The position numbers were made by a program, and so were the translations under genes. The notes below the pieces were generated by a model that had not been told where the DNA came from, did not search any database, and was given only the letters and a program-made list of their open reading frames with translations. DNA of 64,000 bases from assembly GCF_963169125.1 (NCBI RefSeq), contig NC_084798.1:173133980-173197979 (forward strand), written 5' to 3'. Source of the stretch: Humulus lupulus (lineage: Eukaryota > Streptophyta > Magnoliopsida > Rosales > Cannabaceae). How positions within the stretch are numbered: position 1 is the stretch's first letter; each line of letters begins with the position of its first letter. Positions 9,029 through 19,729 of this stretch are shown here, piece by piece.

Positions 9029-10540
9029 TGTAATGACCTGGGTAGCCAAGACCATTACACTTTGTATTTTAAATAGTGCTGGAGTTTCTAATCAAGCCAT
9101 TTGGATATAAATGTGTTACTAGGGTTGATTAACGAGTTAGGGTTAAAAGATTTTGATTGTAAAAAATAGCTGTTTTCATTAAAAAGTTAAAGTATGTACA
9201 TGGGATCCCAAAAATAAATGTTTACAAGGAATATACAACTTCAAAATAACTTCAAGGTAAGTCGGCCTAAGCGGAAAAATTAAATTGGCTCTAGTCCCTG
9301 TTGATCCCTCGGCCATGGCGGTCGAGCAGCTGCAAATGTACATGCCACCCCTAAAGCTCTCCAACTCACTGCTGGTCCAACATTCCTTTTCCCTTATCTG
9401 CACCACATAGCACCCGTGAACCAAGGCTCAGCAAGAAAATTAAATCACAAGCACAAATGAACAACAATATATAAACAATAAACTTGAATCGAAAATTTCA
9501 ATAAGCAACAAGACAGAAGCAACAAGCTTAGCAGTAAATATCTACTTAATCCAACACATAATCCAATCTCAATAATCAATACAGTTAGTTAAGTGCAAAT
9601 GACACTTCTATTTATTTAGGTGACATTCAGGCCCGGCGCCCTTAGGCTGAGTCCTCTGGTCATATAGCTGACCCCGGCACACTTAGGTCAGGTTGCGTTC
9701 CGCATGCTTATCGTCAGCCCCGAATTCTTTAGGGTGAACATTTAGATCAAGCATAAACAAAGGAATAGATTGCAGAACACACAATCAGTTGCAGCGTAAA
9801 CAAGAATGCCTAACCGAAGATTCTAAAACACAGATATAATCATACTTTCAAGCATAATCAAAGTCATAATCATATTCGTTAATAGGGGTCCAAGCCCCGA
9901 TCACAACCCGGGTGCAGTTTTCTTACCTCCAGTCTCGAGCAGAAGGTGTAAGACGGTCCCGAGCATGATCCCTAATCCTGAGCCTTAGCGGTATAACCTA
10001 GTCACAACGCAATAACGGTAATCATCAAGACCTAAACCATTTAAAAGCTTCGAAATAACATACAAGCCTCCAAGAACTTGAATTCTATGCCCTTAGGTGT
10101 AAGTTCCCGAGCTTAAAACCCTATTTGACCAAGTAATCCCCTATTTGAGCTGCGCCTCCCTACCCTTAAACACCTCGACCCTCTACAAGTAAGATAGACT
10201 CCTATTTCATTTCCTTGGACACGTGCCGCGACGCGCTCTTCCCAGCGCCGCGGTGCGCAGGCGGTTCAACAAACCCCCATAGGCCTCTAAGTTCATGTGA
10301 GCCGCGACGCGACCCCACGAACTTAGATTTTCCAGCATTTTTAGATTTCTAAACTCCCAAAAAATCATCCCAAACATGATCTAAGGCCATAATTAAGCCT
10401 CCACACCTCAATGTTACACTCAGAGCAGTACAACCATTTAAAAACTTAATCAAAAATCTCGTAGAAATTAAGAATTCGACAAGAGCTTTCAAAACTTAAA
10501 AACTTAAAGAAAACTCAGTACCTAAACTTCATATTACCTT
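9029..10540 (-). repeat. LTR E, 3' two thirds (solo LTR split by nested elements)
   Basis: The reverse complement matches the D-type LTR: it ends GGCTACCCAGGTCATTACA, as D ends with GGTTATCCAGGGTGTTACA. It carries the same CTTGCTGRGCC...GTGCAG block (9393-9440, minus). The remaining 472 bases of E are at 43089-43560. About 0.3 kb is missing between the parts, so E was about 2.3 kb, the length of a complete D-type LTR. With matching CGACC duplications and no internal sequence of its own it is a solo LTR. A palindrome-rich CGCGAC/GCCGCGG cluster lies at 10215-10320. Confidence 0.85.
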
Positions 10541-12791
10541 TGTAACGACCCAAAATTGCTAATAGGGTTTAGTGCCTTAATTAGCGTGTCAGGAGGGCAT
10601 AATTGGATATGTGTGTTAATTGATTAAATGTGTAACTATGTGGTATGCATGATTAATATGATTATGTAAGTATATTATATGCATGTTTATGAGTATTAAC
10701 TATGCATGTGGGCCCTTTACTGTTCATAAGGGTATATTTGTAATTTTGGCCCTTTGAGGGCATAAATGTGATTATATGTGAATAATGGTTGAGACCACAT
10801 TATTATGTGGATATATTTGCAGTATATGGCTCAAGACGGTCCTAGTGAGCAGATTAGCAAAATAGTCATAGTAGGGTTTAATACCCGGCTCGGGGGAGCC
10901 TAGGGGTATTTTGGGAATTTAGAGAATATTTTGGGATTTATTGAATAATAAATAAGTATTTGGTAGTTAATTGGACTTGACAGGATTAATTGTTTAATAG
11001 TAAGAACACTTGAGGAATTAACAGGAATCGGTGGAAAATGACCATTTTACCCTTAGAAACCATTAGAGAGCTAAATAAACTTAAAGGGGAAAAATGGTCT
11101 TTTATGGGTTAAGGATATACATAGAGAAGACTTGGGAATGTATCAGAATACACTAGAAGTCCCAAACACTCTCTCCCTTTCCTCTTACACGATTTCCCTC
11201 CCCCTCTCTTATGCTTGAAGAATTCTTGGTGAACTGAAGGATGAAACCAAGGAATTTTGCTGGGAAGCTTGGTAATTTAATCTCAAGGATTGAAGGATTG
11301 AAGTTGAGGGTTTAGCTACCATTGAGGTAAGGATTTTGTGGTTTCTGTTAAGAATTTAGGCTTTTTGATCAATTGGTTTAGGTTCTTAGGTAGTGAATTA
11401 TTGATGGTTGGATTGGAAGTTTCAGTAGAGTTTTCTATGATATAATATGCTTAAAATATATAGTTAGGAGTCTTGGACTCGTTCCTAAAATTTGGTTGGA
11501 AGTTGGGAGCATAATTAGTTGGATTTTGGGCTGGAGACTAGGGAAGCATGCTGGAAACCCAGGGATATCTGGGTATGCGGGGGCGCGCCATGACCCAGTT
11601 CTTAGGCGCCGCGACCCGCATGCACAGAAGGCCCTGAGAGGGCATGCTGACCAGAGGGCGCGTCGCGGCCCTAGGGGGCAAGTTTCAGTCTGCCTCCCCA
11701 GAGGCATGTGGCTGCACCTTTGACTTGAGGCTCATCGCGACCCTCAAGGCCAGGTCACGACCCGCCTAGGGAACTTTTGCCTAGGATAGTTTTTAGGCTT
11801 GGGTAGGCTCGGGGGTTCAAACCTAAGCGCTCAAGACGAATTCTACTACCCAGTTTAGAAGAATTCGAGGCCCCCGAGGTTAGTTTTTGTTTCCTAAATA
11901 TTTATTTGGATTAGGAATTGATTGTTACCCAATGACACTGTGACTAGGTCTATCCCTAAGGATTAGAACTGAGGTTCGTGATCGGGACCGTTCTTTATTC
12001 TTCGCTCACGATTCGAGGTAATAAAACTGCACCCTTGTGGTTGTGAACGGGGCTGAGTTTCCCAGTAAATGAATATGTGTACTATGTGATTGCACAATTG
12101 TTATGTATATGAGTATGAACATCCTAAAAGTGATGGGGCTGATGATAAGCGTACTGAACGAAGCTTGGCCTAAGAGAGCCAGGGTCAGCTAGATAAACAG
12201 GGGCCTTGGCCTAAGCGTGCTAACCATGAAAACTTGTGAAACTGCTTAAGATATGAACTTGAGATTATATGTGTACCATTGGTTAGTTTAATGCTTATAT
12301 TATGTTATATAATTGAACTAGTTGTGTTAAGATTGATTGAATACTACTGTTGTTATATGTGCTTGTTGTTTATGGTTTTCTTGCTGGGCCTTGGCTCACG
12401 GGTGCTACGTGCTGCAGGTAAATGCAAAGGGATGCTAGACCAACCATGAGTTGGAGAGCTTTGGGGGCGAAGTGTACATAGTCAGCTGCTCATCCGCCAC
12501 GACCAAGGGAACTAAGTGGACAGATCCTTAAAACTTGTGTTTTTCCATTGGAGTGGCTTTTGGTTGTATTAACTTTTTGAGATTTTAAATTACCACTTAT
12601 ACCTTGTTTTTGGGATCCCGTGTATCAAACATATGTTTTAGTGAAAATTAATTATTTATGACCAAAAATATTTTAACCCTAACCTGATAATTGACTTTAG
12701 GATCACATTATTGCTCAAACGACTTGATTAACAAGTCTTGCACTATTTTAAAATACACAGTGCAATGGTCTTGGTTATCCAGGGTGTTACA
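10541..12791 (+). repeat. 5' LTR of element D (2,251 bp)
   Basis: It starts TGTAACGACCC and ends CAGGGTGTTACA, followed by the primer site. It holds a palindrome-rich CGCGAC segment at about 11580-11770, a splice-donor-like GAGGTAAGG at about 11324, and the block CTTGCTGGGCC...GTGCTGCAGGTAAA at about 12380-12425. The 3' copy at 17721 matches its first ~480 bases. Confidence 0.9.
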
Positions 12792-12794
12792 ACT

Positions 12795-12806
12795 TAGTAT
12801 TAGAGC
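12795..12806 (+). other. Primer-binding site of element D (decayed tRNA-Met type)
   Basis: TAGTATTAGAGC three bases after the LTR. It differs from the H primer site TGGTATCAGAGC at two positions, both G-to-A or C-to-T type changes. Confidence 0.8.
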
Positions 12807-13213
12807 GGTCTAGGTTTAAGGGTTCCTGAATACTCGCTGGGTAGCTTAAGACAAGCTCGAATCAGGGTTTGGTAATTGTATACATGTGATTGCATGCTTA
12901 GATGAAATGTAAATGTTTTAATATGTATGATTAATAGGGAGCATGAGATACTGATAGGGCCTGGCCCTTGACTACTATGTGATTATGATGAGGCATGCTT
13001 ATTAGCATTGCTACTCCATGTGAATGAATGTTTTAAATGCTTGTTTGTATCTTTATTGTATATTGTTGGTTGAGTTTCAATGGTGGACCATGGAAAGACT
13101 ATTAACTTGTCATCATTGCTTGATTGTCGAGTCATTGATTGCAAATAAACTTGAATAACTATGTGTCCAAGGTGATCAATACGAATAGCCAACACAGGGG
13201 TCGAGGCTTGAAA
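12807..13213 (+). other. 5' leader of element D
   Basis: About 0.4 kb of untranslated leader between primer site and gag. It includes AAGACAAGCTCGAATCAGGG, a stretch shared with the leaders of F (46869 on) and H (52520 on), which shows that the three are related families. Confidence 0.7.
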
Positions 13214-14262
13214 TGATGAGCAGGGCCAGAACCCTCCGCTAGTCCCTAAGAACTAGCAGCAGATACTTGCTAATATGCAGTCTCGATTACAAAGTCCAAA
13301 AGAGCAGATTTTCCTTCTGAGACAGCAGGCTCCGTCAGGGAGTGCTGCCCCTATTTTGCCACCTGGTGTGGCACCAGTTGTACGTCCACTTGAGGTTGGG
13401 AATAGGTGGAAGCCACTTTATGAGTGATTCAGGAGATAACATCCTCTAACCTTTGAGGGAGGACCAGATCCATTGAAGGCTGAACAGTGGAAGAGTATGA
13501 TCACCTCTATCCTGGATTTCATGAAGGTGGAAGGTAAGGACAGGGTGGCCTGTGCCACCTATATGCTTAGGGAGGATGCTCGTATTTTGTGAGAGGTGGC
13601 ATCACAGACTCAGGATATTTCTACTTTGAGTTGGGATGGGTTCAGAGATCTATTCAATCAGAAGTATCACAACATTTCCATCAGGGCAGCAAAGGTGAAG
13701 GAATTCATGGGACTGGTACAGGGTAGCATGGCAGTTATAGAGTGTTCCCTGAATTTTGATAGGCTAGCAAAGTTTGCATCAGACTTAGTGCACACAGATG
13801 TGGCCAGACAGGATAGGTTTGTTCGAGGGCTAAATGCTATGATAGCCCGGGATGTGAGGATTACATTGGTACCTGGGCAGTCAACTTATGCCCAGGCTAT
13901 TGAGAAGGCTGTTACCGCGGAGGAGGCAGAGAATAAGATTTGGAGGGAAAATGTTGCAAGACGGGATGTTCGCAGGGCAGTGCCTCCACCCACAGGGTCT
14001 GGTAGGGGAGGAAGCCCCAGCGATCTGAAGAGGAAGACCCTTGACACTCGACCACTGCTGGTCCTGAAAGGAGGGGTTGGGGTGCTCAGTGTGGCCGCTA
14101 GGGAGGTGGTGAGACGTGGAGAAGTTATCCAGAGTGCACGAGATGCAGGAAGCACCATCTGGGAGAATGTCGGGCAAAGGCTTATTGTCTGTGCGGGGTG
14201 GTGGGACACCTCAAGAAGGATTGCCCAACAACGAAGAAAGAGGAACCAGAGAAGGTGGACAT
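13214..14262 (+). pseudogene. Gag of element D
   Basis: Capsid/nucleocapsid precursor. The first part reads through LRQQAPSGSAAP and a FEGGPDPLKAEQW motif (about 13455), the conserved opening of the plant retrotransposon gag domain. Then come CATYMLREDARI (13553) and the longest open piece, 13596-14267, with the capsid helices (LSWDGFRDLFNQKYH through RDVRITLVPG). The C-terminus is basic and Arg-rich with a damaged zinc knuckle region near 14130-14220. In-frame stops include 13422-13424 and 13589-13591. Both are TGA where the family has TGG, consistent with transitions. Confidence 0.85.
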
Positions 14263-14278
14263 CTTGACTCCACCTTGA

Positions 14279-14713
14279 GTGTTCACCTTGACGCAGGCAA
14301 AGTCCGAGGCTAGTCCATCGGTAGTAACAGGTCAGCTTTCTAGTGCTGACTCTTCATATACTGTATTGATTGACTCTGGTGCTACACATTCGTTTGTTTT
14401 TAGTAAGGTGATTGATAGATTGTGTAGACCTACTGAGTATTATTCTGTGGGATTTTGGACTATACTGCCTACAAGGGAATTGGTAGTTTCTAGGAGATGG
14501 ATTAGAGCAATGCCGGTGATGGTAAATAGTAGGGAACTATTAGTAGATTTGATCGAGCTGAGTATGGATGATTTCGATATGATTTTGGGGATGGATGGGC
14601 TGGTCAGATATAGGGCTACTATATATTGTTGGAAGAAGATGGTGGCCTTTGAGCCTGAGGGTGAGGATCCCTTTGTTTCGTGGGTGCTATGCATGGAACC
14701 TGCTTACCCATGA
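14279..14713 (+). pseudogene. Retropepsin-like protease of element D
   Basis: Aspartic protease that cuts Gag-Pol. The catalytic LIDSGATHSFV is intact at about 14366-14400. The flap and second conserved block IDLIELSMDDFDMILGMDGL follow at about 14545-14600 (written here as DDFDMILGMD). This is the DSGA-type protease of plant chromoviruses. The open stretch is 144 codons, but the linker to the reverse transcriptase is frameshifted around 14690-14720. Confidence 0.85.
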
Positions 14714-14719
14714 TATCAT

Positions 14720-16190
14720 CATTGAGAGCTAGGGACCTATTACAGGGAGGCTGTATAGGTTTTCTATCAAGTGTTGTGGATACCACCAAGGTTATGCCAG
14801 CAGGGCCGGGAGAGACCAGATTGGAAAGTGAGTTCTTGGATGTGTTTCCTGATAATCTACCGGGACTGCCGCCGCATTGGGAGATTCAGTTCATCATCGA
14901 GTTAGCCCGGGTATAGAGCTAGTGCCGAGGGCACCATATAGAATGGCTCTGGCAGAGTTAAAGGAATTGAAGATACAATTTCTTGAGCTTTTAGACTTGG
15001 GGTTCATTAGACCTAGCTTCTCCCTATGGGGTGCTCCGATTTTGTTTGTGAAGAAGAAGGATGAGACTCAGAGAATGTGCATAGACTACAGGGAGTTGAA
15101 CAAGTTGACCATCTAGAACAAATACCCCTTACCAAGGATCGATGACCTATTCGATCAGCTGTAGGGAAAGACGATATTCTCGAAGATTGATCTTGATATG
15201 GTTATCATCAGCTGAGGATCGAGGATATTCCGAAGACGTCCTTCCGAACAAGGTATGGGCACTATGAGTTTTTGGTCATGTCGTTTGGTCTGACCAGTGC
15301 CCCAACAACATTCATGGATTTGACGAATAGGGTGTTCAAGGACTTCCTAGACCAGTTTGTGATTATATTCATCGACGATATCTTGGTTTACTCCAATTCA
15401 GAGGCAGAGCATGAACAACATCTCCGACATGTTTGCAGAGGTTGAGAGAGCATCAGTTGTATGCTAAGTTTAAAAAGTGCGAGTTCTGGCTACTAAAAGT
15501 GACATTCCTTGGACACATTGTTGATGGAGGTGGGATTAAGGTGTATCTAGCCAAGGTTGAGGCAGTGAGAGATTGGTCGAGGCCAAGGAATGCCTCGGGG
15601 GTTAGGAGCTTTCTTGGGTTAGTGGGCTATTACAGATGGTTTGTGGAAGGGTTTTCGAAGATTGCTGCTCCAATGATAGAATTGACACAGAAGAGTCTGA
15701 AGTTTGTCTGGCCATGCAAGTGTGAGAATAGCTTTCAGGAACTGAAACGACGGATGATTACTGCTCTGTGTTAAGTCTTACTTCGGAGGGAGGGAAGTTT
15801 GTAGTATACTGTGACACATCGAGATTGGGATTGGGATGCATGTTGATGCAGAATGGAAGGTTATTGCTTTTGCGTCACGGTAGCTGAAGGAGTATGAACA
15901 ATGATACCCCACCCATGATCTGGAGTTGGCAGGGGTGGTATTAACACTAAAAGTTTGGCGACATTACTTGTATGGGAAAAGTGCGAGATACACACCGATC
16001 ATAAGAGCTTGAAGTATTTCTTCACCTAGAAGGACTTAAACATGAGGTAGAGACATTGGCTGGAGTTGATGAAGGACTATGATTGTGATATCCTTTATCA
16101 GCTAGGGAAAGCCAATGTAGTGGTGGATGCGTTGAGCCGGAGGGGCCCGGGAAAGTTATTTAGTTCTAAATAAATATCAAAGGAGTTAGC
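14720..16190 (+). pseudogene. Reverse transcriptase and RNase H of element D
   Basis: Copies genomic RNA into DNA and removes the RNA. Blocks in order: [14 protein letters not shown] (14836), [13 protein letters not shown] (14934), [16 protein letters not shown] (14992), [18 protein letters not shown] (15050), the catalytic FIDDILVYS at about 15370-15396, the palm-thumb segment 15433-15774 ([25 protein letters not shown]), and RNase H traces to about 16190 (LDYEL-like end with DALSRR near 16122). Stops and frameshifts are frequent, for example TAG at 15114 and 15163. The YxDD-type motif is present as IDD, usual for chromoviruses (FIDDIL). Confidence 0.85.
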
Positions 16191-17684
16191 AGAAGAGATG
16201 TCTAGAGCAAGTATAGAGTTAGTTGTGGGTCAGTTAGCCAATATTACTTTACAGTCGACCCTCCTAGAGAGGATAAGAGAGGGTCAGATGGATGATTCAT
16301 AGTTGCAGGAGGTTAGAGGGAATGTCCTAGCTGGACTGGCTAAGGATTATACTATTTTAGAGACAGGTTTACTACGGTATAAAGGTCGGATTTGTATCCC
16401 GATGAATGTGGGTATTAAACGAGAGATACTTTATGAATCCTATACTACACCATACTCACTCCATCCAGGCACCACAAAGATGTATCAGGATCTACAGACT
16501 TTATATTGGAGGCTTGGGATGAAGAAGGACGTAGTGGGGTACGTGGCCAAGTTTCTTCGTGTCAGCAGGTGAAGGTTGAGCATCAGCGACCAGCGGGGTT
16601 TCTACAACCTTTGCGTGTTCCTTAGTGGAAGTGGGAAGACATTACAATGGATTTTGTGGGAGGTTTACCCAGGACAGTGGGGCTACATGACTCGGTGTGG
16701 GTGATAGTAGACATACACTAAGTCAACTCACTTACTACCAGTGAGGATGACCTATACTGTGGACCAGTACGCGAAGTTGTACGTGAGGGAGATTGTACGT
16801 CTCCATGGGGTTCCTCAATCATAGTATCAGATTGGGATCCCACATTTACCTCCAATTTTTGGGGTGGGTTGCAGAAGGCTATGGGGACTTAGTTGAAGTT
16901 TAGTAATACCTTTCAAGCTCAGACAGATGGATAGTCTGAGAGGAAAATTCAGATATTGGAAGACATGCTTAGGGCGTGTGTATTTGACTTTGAGGGATCT
17001 TGGAGTAAGTACCTTCTGTTGATTGAGTTTTCATAAAACAACAGCTATCAATCGACAATTGGAGTAGCTCCATATTAGATGTTGTATGGAAGGAGATGTA
17101 GATCACCCATTCATTGGGATGAGATGGGTGAGAGGAAGTATTTGGGACTGGAGATGGTTCAGAAAACTAACGAAGCTATTGAGAAAATCTGAGCTCGAAT
17201 GCTCGCATCATAGAGTAGATAGAAGAGCTACGCTGATCTTAAGCATAGGGGCGTGGAGTTCTAGGTAGGGGACCATGTGTTTCTGCGAGTGTCACCACTG
17301 CGAGGAGTGAGGAGGTTTGGGAAAAAGGGCAAGTTAAGCCCTAGATTCATAGGACCTTTTGAGATCCTGGGGAGGATTGGGCAGATGGCCTACAGATTGG
17401 CTCTGCCACCATCGTTATCAGGGGTTCACGACGTATTCCACATCTCTATTCTTCAAAAGTACGTCTCAAATACGACTCATGTGTTAAGATATGAAGATTT
17501 GGAATTACAAACATATTTGTCATATGAAAAGCGACCGGATCAGGTCCTAGACAAGAAAGACAAGGTTCTATGGAATAAGATGATTCCTCTAGTCCAATTA
17601 TTGTTGAGGAATAGCAAGGTCGAAGAAGAGATCTGGGAGCTTGAGTTAGCTATGCAGGATCAGTATCCCGATTTATTTAGGTAA
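16191..17684 (+). pseudogene. Integrase with C-terminal chromodomain-like region, element D
   Basis: Integrase inserts the DNA copy into chromatin. The N-terminal zinc-binding part is around 16380-16570 (MYQDLQTLYWRLGMKKDVVG). The catalytic core spans 16630-16870 with WKWEDITMDFVGGLP-like and SDWDPTFTS-like blocks, broken by frame changes. The last open piece, 17277-17684, holds the GPFEILGRIGQMAYRLALP block and a tail ending VEEEIWELELAMQDQYPDLF. The latter matches the degenerate chromodomain placed at the end of Tekay/Del-type integrases. Chromodomains are thought to guide integration into heterochromatin. The stop at 17682-17684 is the natural end. Confidence 0.85.
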
Positions 17685-17705
17685 ATTTTGAGGAAGCAAT
17701 TCTCA

Positions 17706-17719
17706 GTAGGAGGGGATAG
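17706..17719 (+). other. Polypurine tract of element D
   Basis: GTAGGAGGGGATAG directly before the 3' LTR. H has the same GAGGGGATAG before its 3' LTR. Confidence 0.85.
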
Positions 17720-17720
17720 T

Positions 17721-18196
17721 TTTAACGAATCAAAATTGCTAATAGGATTTAGTGCCTTAATTAGCGTGCCATGAGGGCATAATTGGATATGTGTGTTAAT
17801 TGATTAAATGCGTAACTATGTGTCATGCATGATTAATATGATTATGTGAGTATATTATATGCATCTTTATGAGTATTAAATTTGCATGTGGGTCATTTAT
17901 TATTCATAAGGGCATATTTGTAATTTTGGCCCGTTGAGGGCATAAATGTGATTATATGTGATAAATGGTTGAGACCACATTATTCTGTGAATATATTCAT
18001 AGTATATGGCTCGAGACGGTCCTAGTGACCGGATTAGCGAAATAGTCACAGCGGGGGTTTAATACTCGGCTCGGCGGAACCTAGGGGTATTTTGGGAATT
18101 TAGAGAATATTTTGGGATTTATTGAATAATGAATAAGTATTTGGTAATTAGTTGGACGTGATGGGATTAATTGGTTATTAGTAGGAACACTTGAGG
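17721..18196 (+). repeat. 3' LTR of element D, truncated to 476 bp
   Basis: It aligns with 10541-11015 of the 5' LTR with scattered substitutions. It stops after AGGAACACTTGAGGA, where unrelated coding sequence begins. About 1.8 kb of LTR is missing. Confidence 0.88.
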
Positions 18197-18385
18197 ATGG
18201 CTTCGGCAGAGTTAAAGGAATTGAAGATACAATTGCAAGAGCTTCTAGACTTGGGGTTCATTAGACCTAGCTTCTTGGGGTGCTCCGTTTTTTTTTTGTG
18301 AAGAAGAAGGATGGGACTCTGAGAATGTGTATAGACTACAGGGATTTGAACAAGGTTACCATCAAGTACAAATACCCCTTACCAG
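18197..18385 (+). repeat. Reverse-transcriptase fragment of a D-family element at a deletion junction
   Basis: 189 bases that match the reverse transcriptase of D (about 14944-15132) from the codons for ALAELKELK to NKYPLP, with perhaps one difference in ten. It keeps bases that D has lost, for example a sense codon where D has TAG at 15114, so D itself was not the immediate template. It sits exactly between the truncated D LTR and the truncated B LTR, as expected of filler DNA copied into a break. Confidence 0.75.
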
Positions 18386-18545
18386 CTGGGCCTCAGTGAG
18401 AGTATGCCGAGTGGTAACTTGTCCTATATCCTGTAGGTATACATTGATCAGCCTGCGGGGGGGGGGGGGGGGGGGGGGTCTGCTTAGTCTATTCCACGTG
18501 TCCAAACTTAATGCCACGTTAGACATGTCAATTTTTTAAATAACA
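18386..18545 (-). repeat. 3' LTR of element B, truncated to 160 bp
   Basis: It matches the last part of the right LTR (42930-43088) including TATACATTGATCA, the poly-G run and TCTATTCCACGTGTCCAAAC. It ends at ATAACA, the reverse of the LTR start TGTTAT. A G22 run at 18457-18478 corresponds to G14 in the other LTR. Confidence 0.88.
18457..18478 (+). repeat. Poly-G tract (22 G)
   Basis: Uninterrupted run of 22 G on the plus strand, hence C in the sense of element B. The same site in the 5' LTR of B (43006-43019) has 14 G. Confidence 0.9.
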
Positions 18546-18558
18546 TTTTCCCCCCAAG
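18546..18558 (-). other. Polypurine tract of element B
   Basis: The minus strand reads CTTGGGGGGAAAA directly before the LTR start TGTTAT. It fixes the orientation of B. Confidence 0.85.
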
Positions 18559-18916
18559 TTTGCGATGGTGGTAAGTAGCATGGAAACTTTTTTTTTCTGG
18601 GGACCATACCGTCCAGCCCAGTCGGGGGTACACGCCCCTTGCTACGTGGCATAACACCTGGTGTAGTTAATAGCCTTAGTATTTCCAAGAAATGACCTTT
18701 CAGTTTTTCCTGCCTCTTTTTGGAACCATAAAGTGCCATAATAGTCCTCCACTCATTGTACCGTGTAGTTACTTGGCGGCTGAGGCAAAGTGATTGGAGA
18801 GTTATGCATGCGTATGTGCTGACGTGTCTGGGGAGATGTGCCTGCGGTGGCCGAGGGGACTGTTGAGTGGATGGACGCATTGAATTCCTACAGGGAGGAG
18901 CTCATTTTTCCTTGCT

Positions 18917-18924
18917 TATAAATA
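18917..18924 (+). promoter_or_regulatory. TATA box candidate for the antisense gene of element B
   Basis: TATAAATA in TTGCTTATAAATAGGGTTGC, about 370 bases inside the 3' LTR and pointing against the sense of B, toward the antisense gene. A pyrimidine-rich stretch and a CTTCAAACAAACCAGAGC leader-like segment follow. Element C has a comparable box at the comparable place, which strengthens the call. Confidence 0.55.
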
Positions 18925-19729
18925 GGGTTGCTCGTTCCTTTCCTCTTTTTTTTTTACCTTCTTTTCTACTTCAAACAAACCAGAGCTGACCTGGAAAACC
19001 CTAAGTCTCCATCTCCCAGTCTGTCCGAGAGAGCTAGCCTATATTCTGATCCCTACGTCGCACCACGAACTCGTCTCCGGCGCCATAATACTGCAGCAAT
19101 TAAGTTTTCTAGGTTTTTATTTTTGTTATTCCTCTAACTCATGCAAGATGCTCTTTTTTTTCTTTGTGTTTTTTTTATTGTGACTGTTAGTAATTTTCTT
19201 GTTGAATCCCTAAATTTCTTGAATGTATGTTGCTTGACTCCATAAATAGATGACTATTTTGAGTGGCTCTCGACTTGGATAACCTTTTTGAACCACTGAT
19301 TTTGTAAAAATTGGATTTTGACTTCCTCTTTCTGTTGATTTACATCCGGTGTTCTTAAAAGAACATGAAGAACACCACGCAAAAATTGTTTTGGGGAAAA
19401 CCTGCCACTTTCTTGGGCTCCCTTGTTTTAAATCTTATCTACCCTCGGTTCGACATGTTGTCCTATGTTTGTTTAGGGCTGGTTGGTATAACTTATGAAT
19501 CTCTACCGACCACCACTGTTCGGTGTTCTCGCCTCACCTTTCCCTTTTTCTTGTATGCATAGAGGGGAGGTGACCACCGAACTGTTCGATGGCTTGCATG
19601 AAACACACTAACCACGGTATAGAGGAAGAAGACCCTCATGTGGCATGTCGTACCACCATTGGGGTCATGCATGGGGTCCCACCCGCTGAGGAAGACCCGA
19701 GCTCCTTAGGGCAAGAAGGGGAAACTGAA
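18925..19729 (+). other. Probable 5' untranslated region/intron of the element B antisense gene
   Basis: About 0.8 kb without a convincing coding frame, between the TATA candidate and the first recognisable protein-coding stretch. It is T-rich in places (for example 18946-18958, 19150-19175), as plant introns often are. Exact splice sites were not resolved. Confidence 0.4.

Larger units (their letters stand above)
10541..18196 (+). mobile_element. Element D: Ty3/gypsy chromovirus (Tekay/Del-like), 3' truncated
   Basis: Order on the plus strand is 5' LTR (10541-12791), primer site, gag, protease, reverse transcriptase, RNase H, integrase with chromodomain-like tail, polypurine tract, and the first 476 bases of the 3' LTR. 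It inserted into LTR E: the flank before it is ACCTT (10536-10540). Its right end and right duplication are gone, cut at 18196 where a foreign fragment starts. The coding regions carry many stops. Confidence 0.9.
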
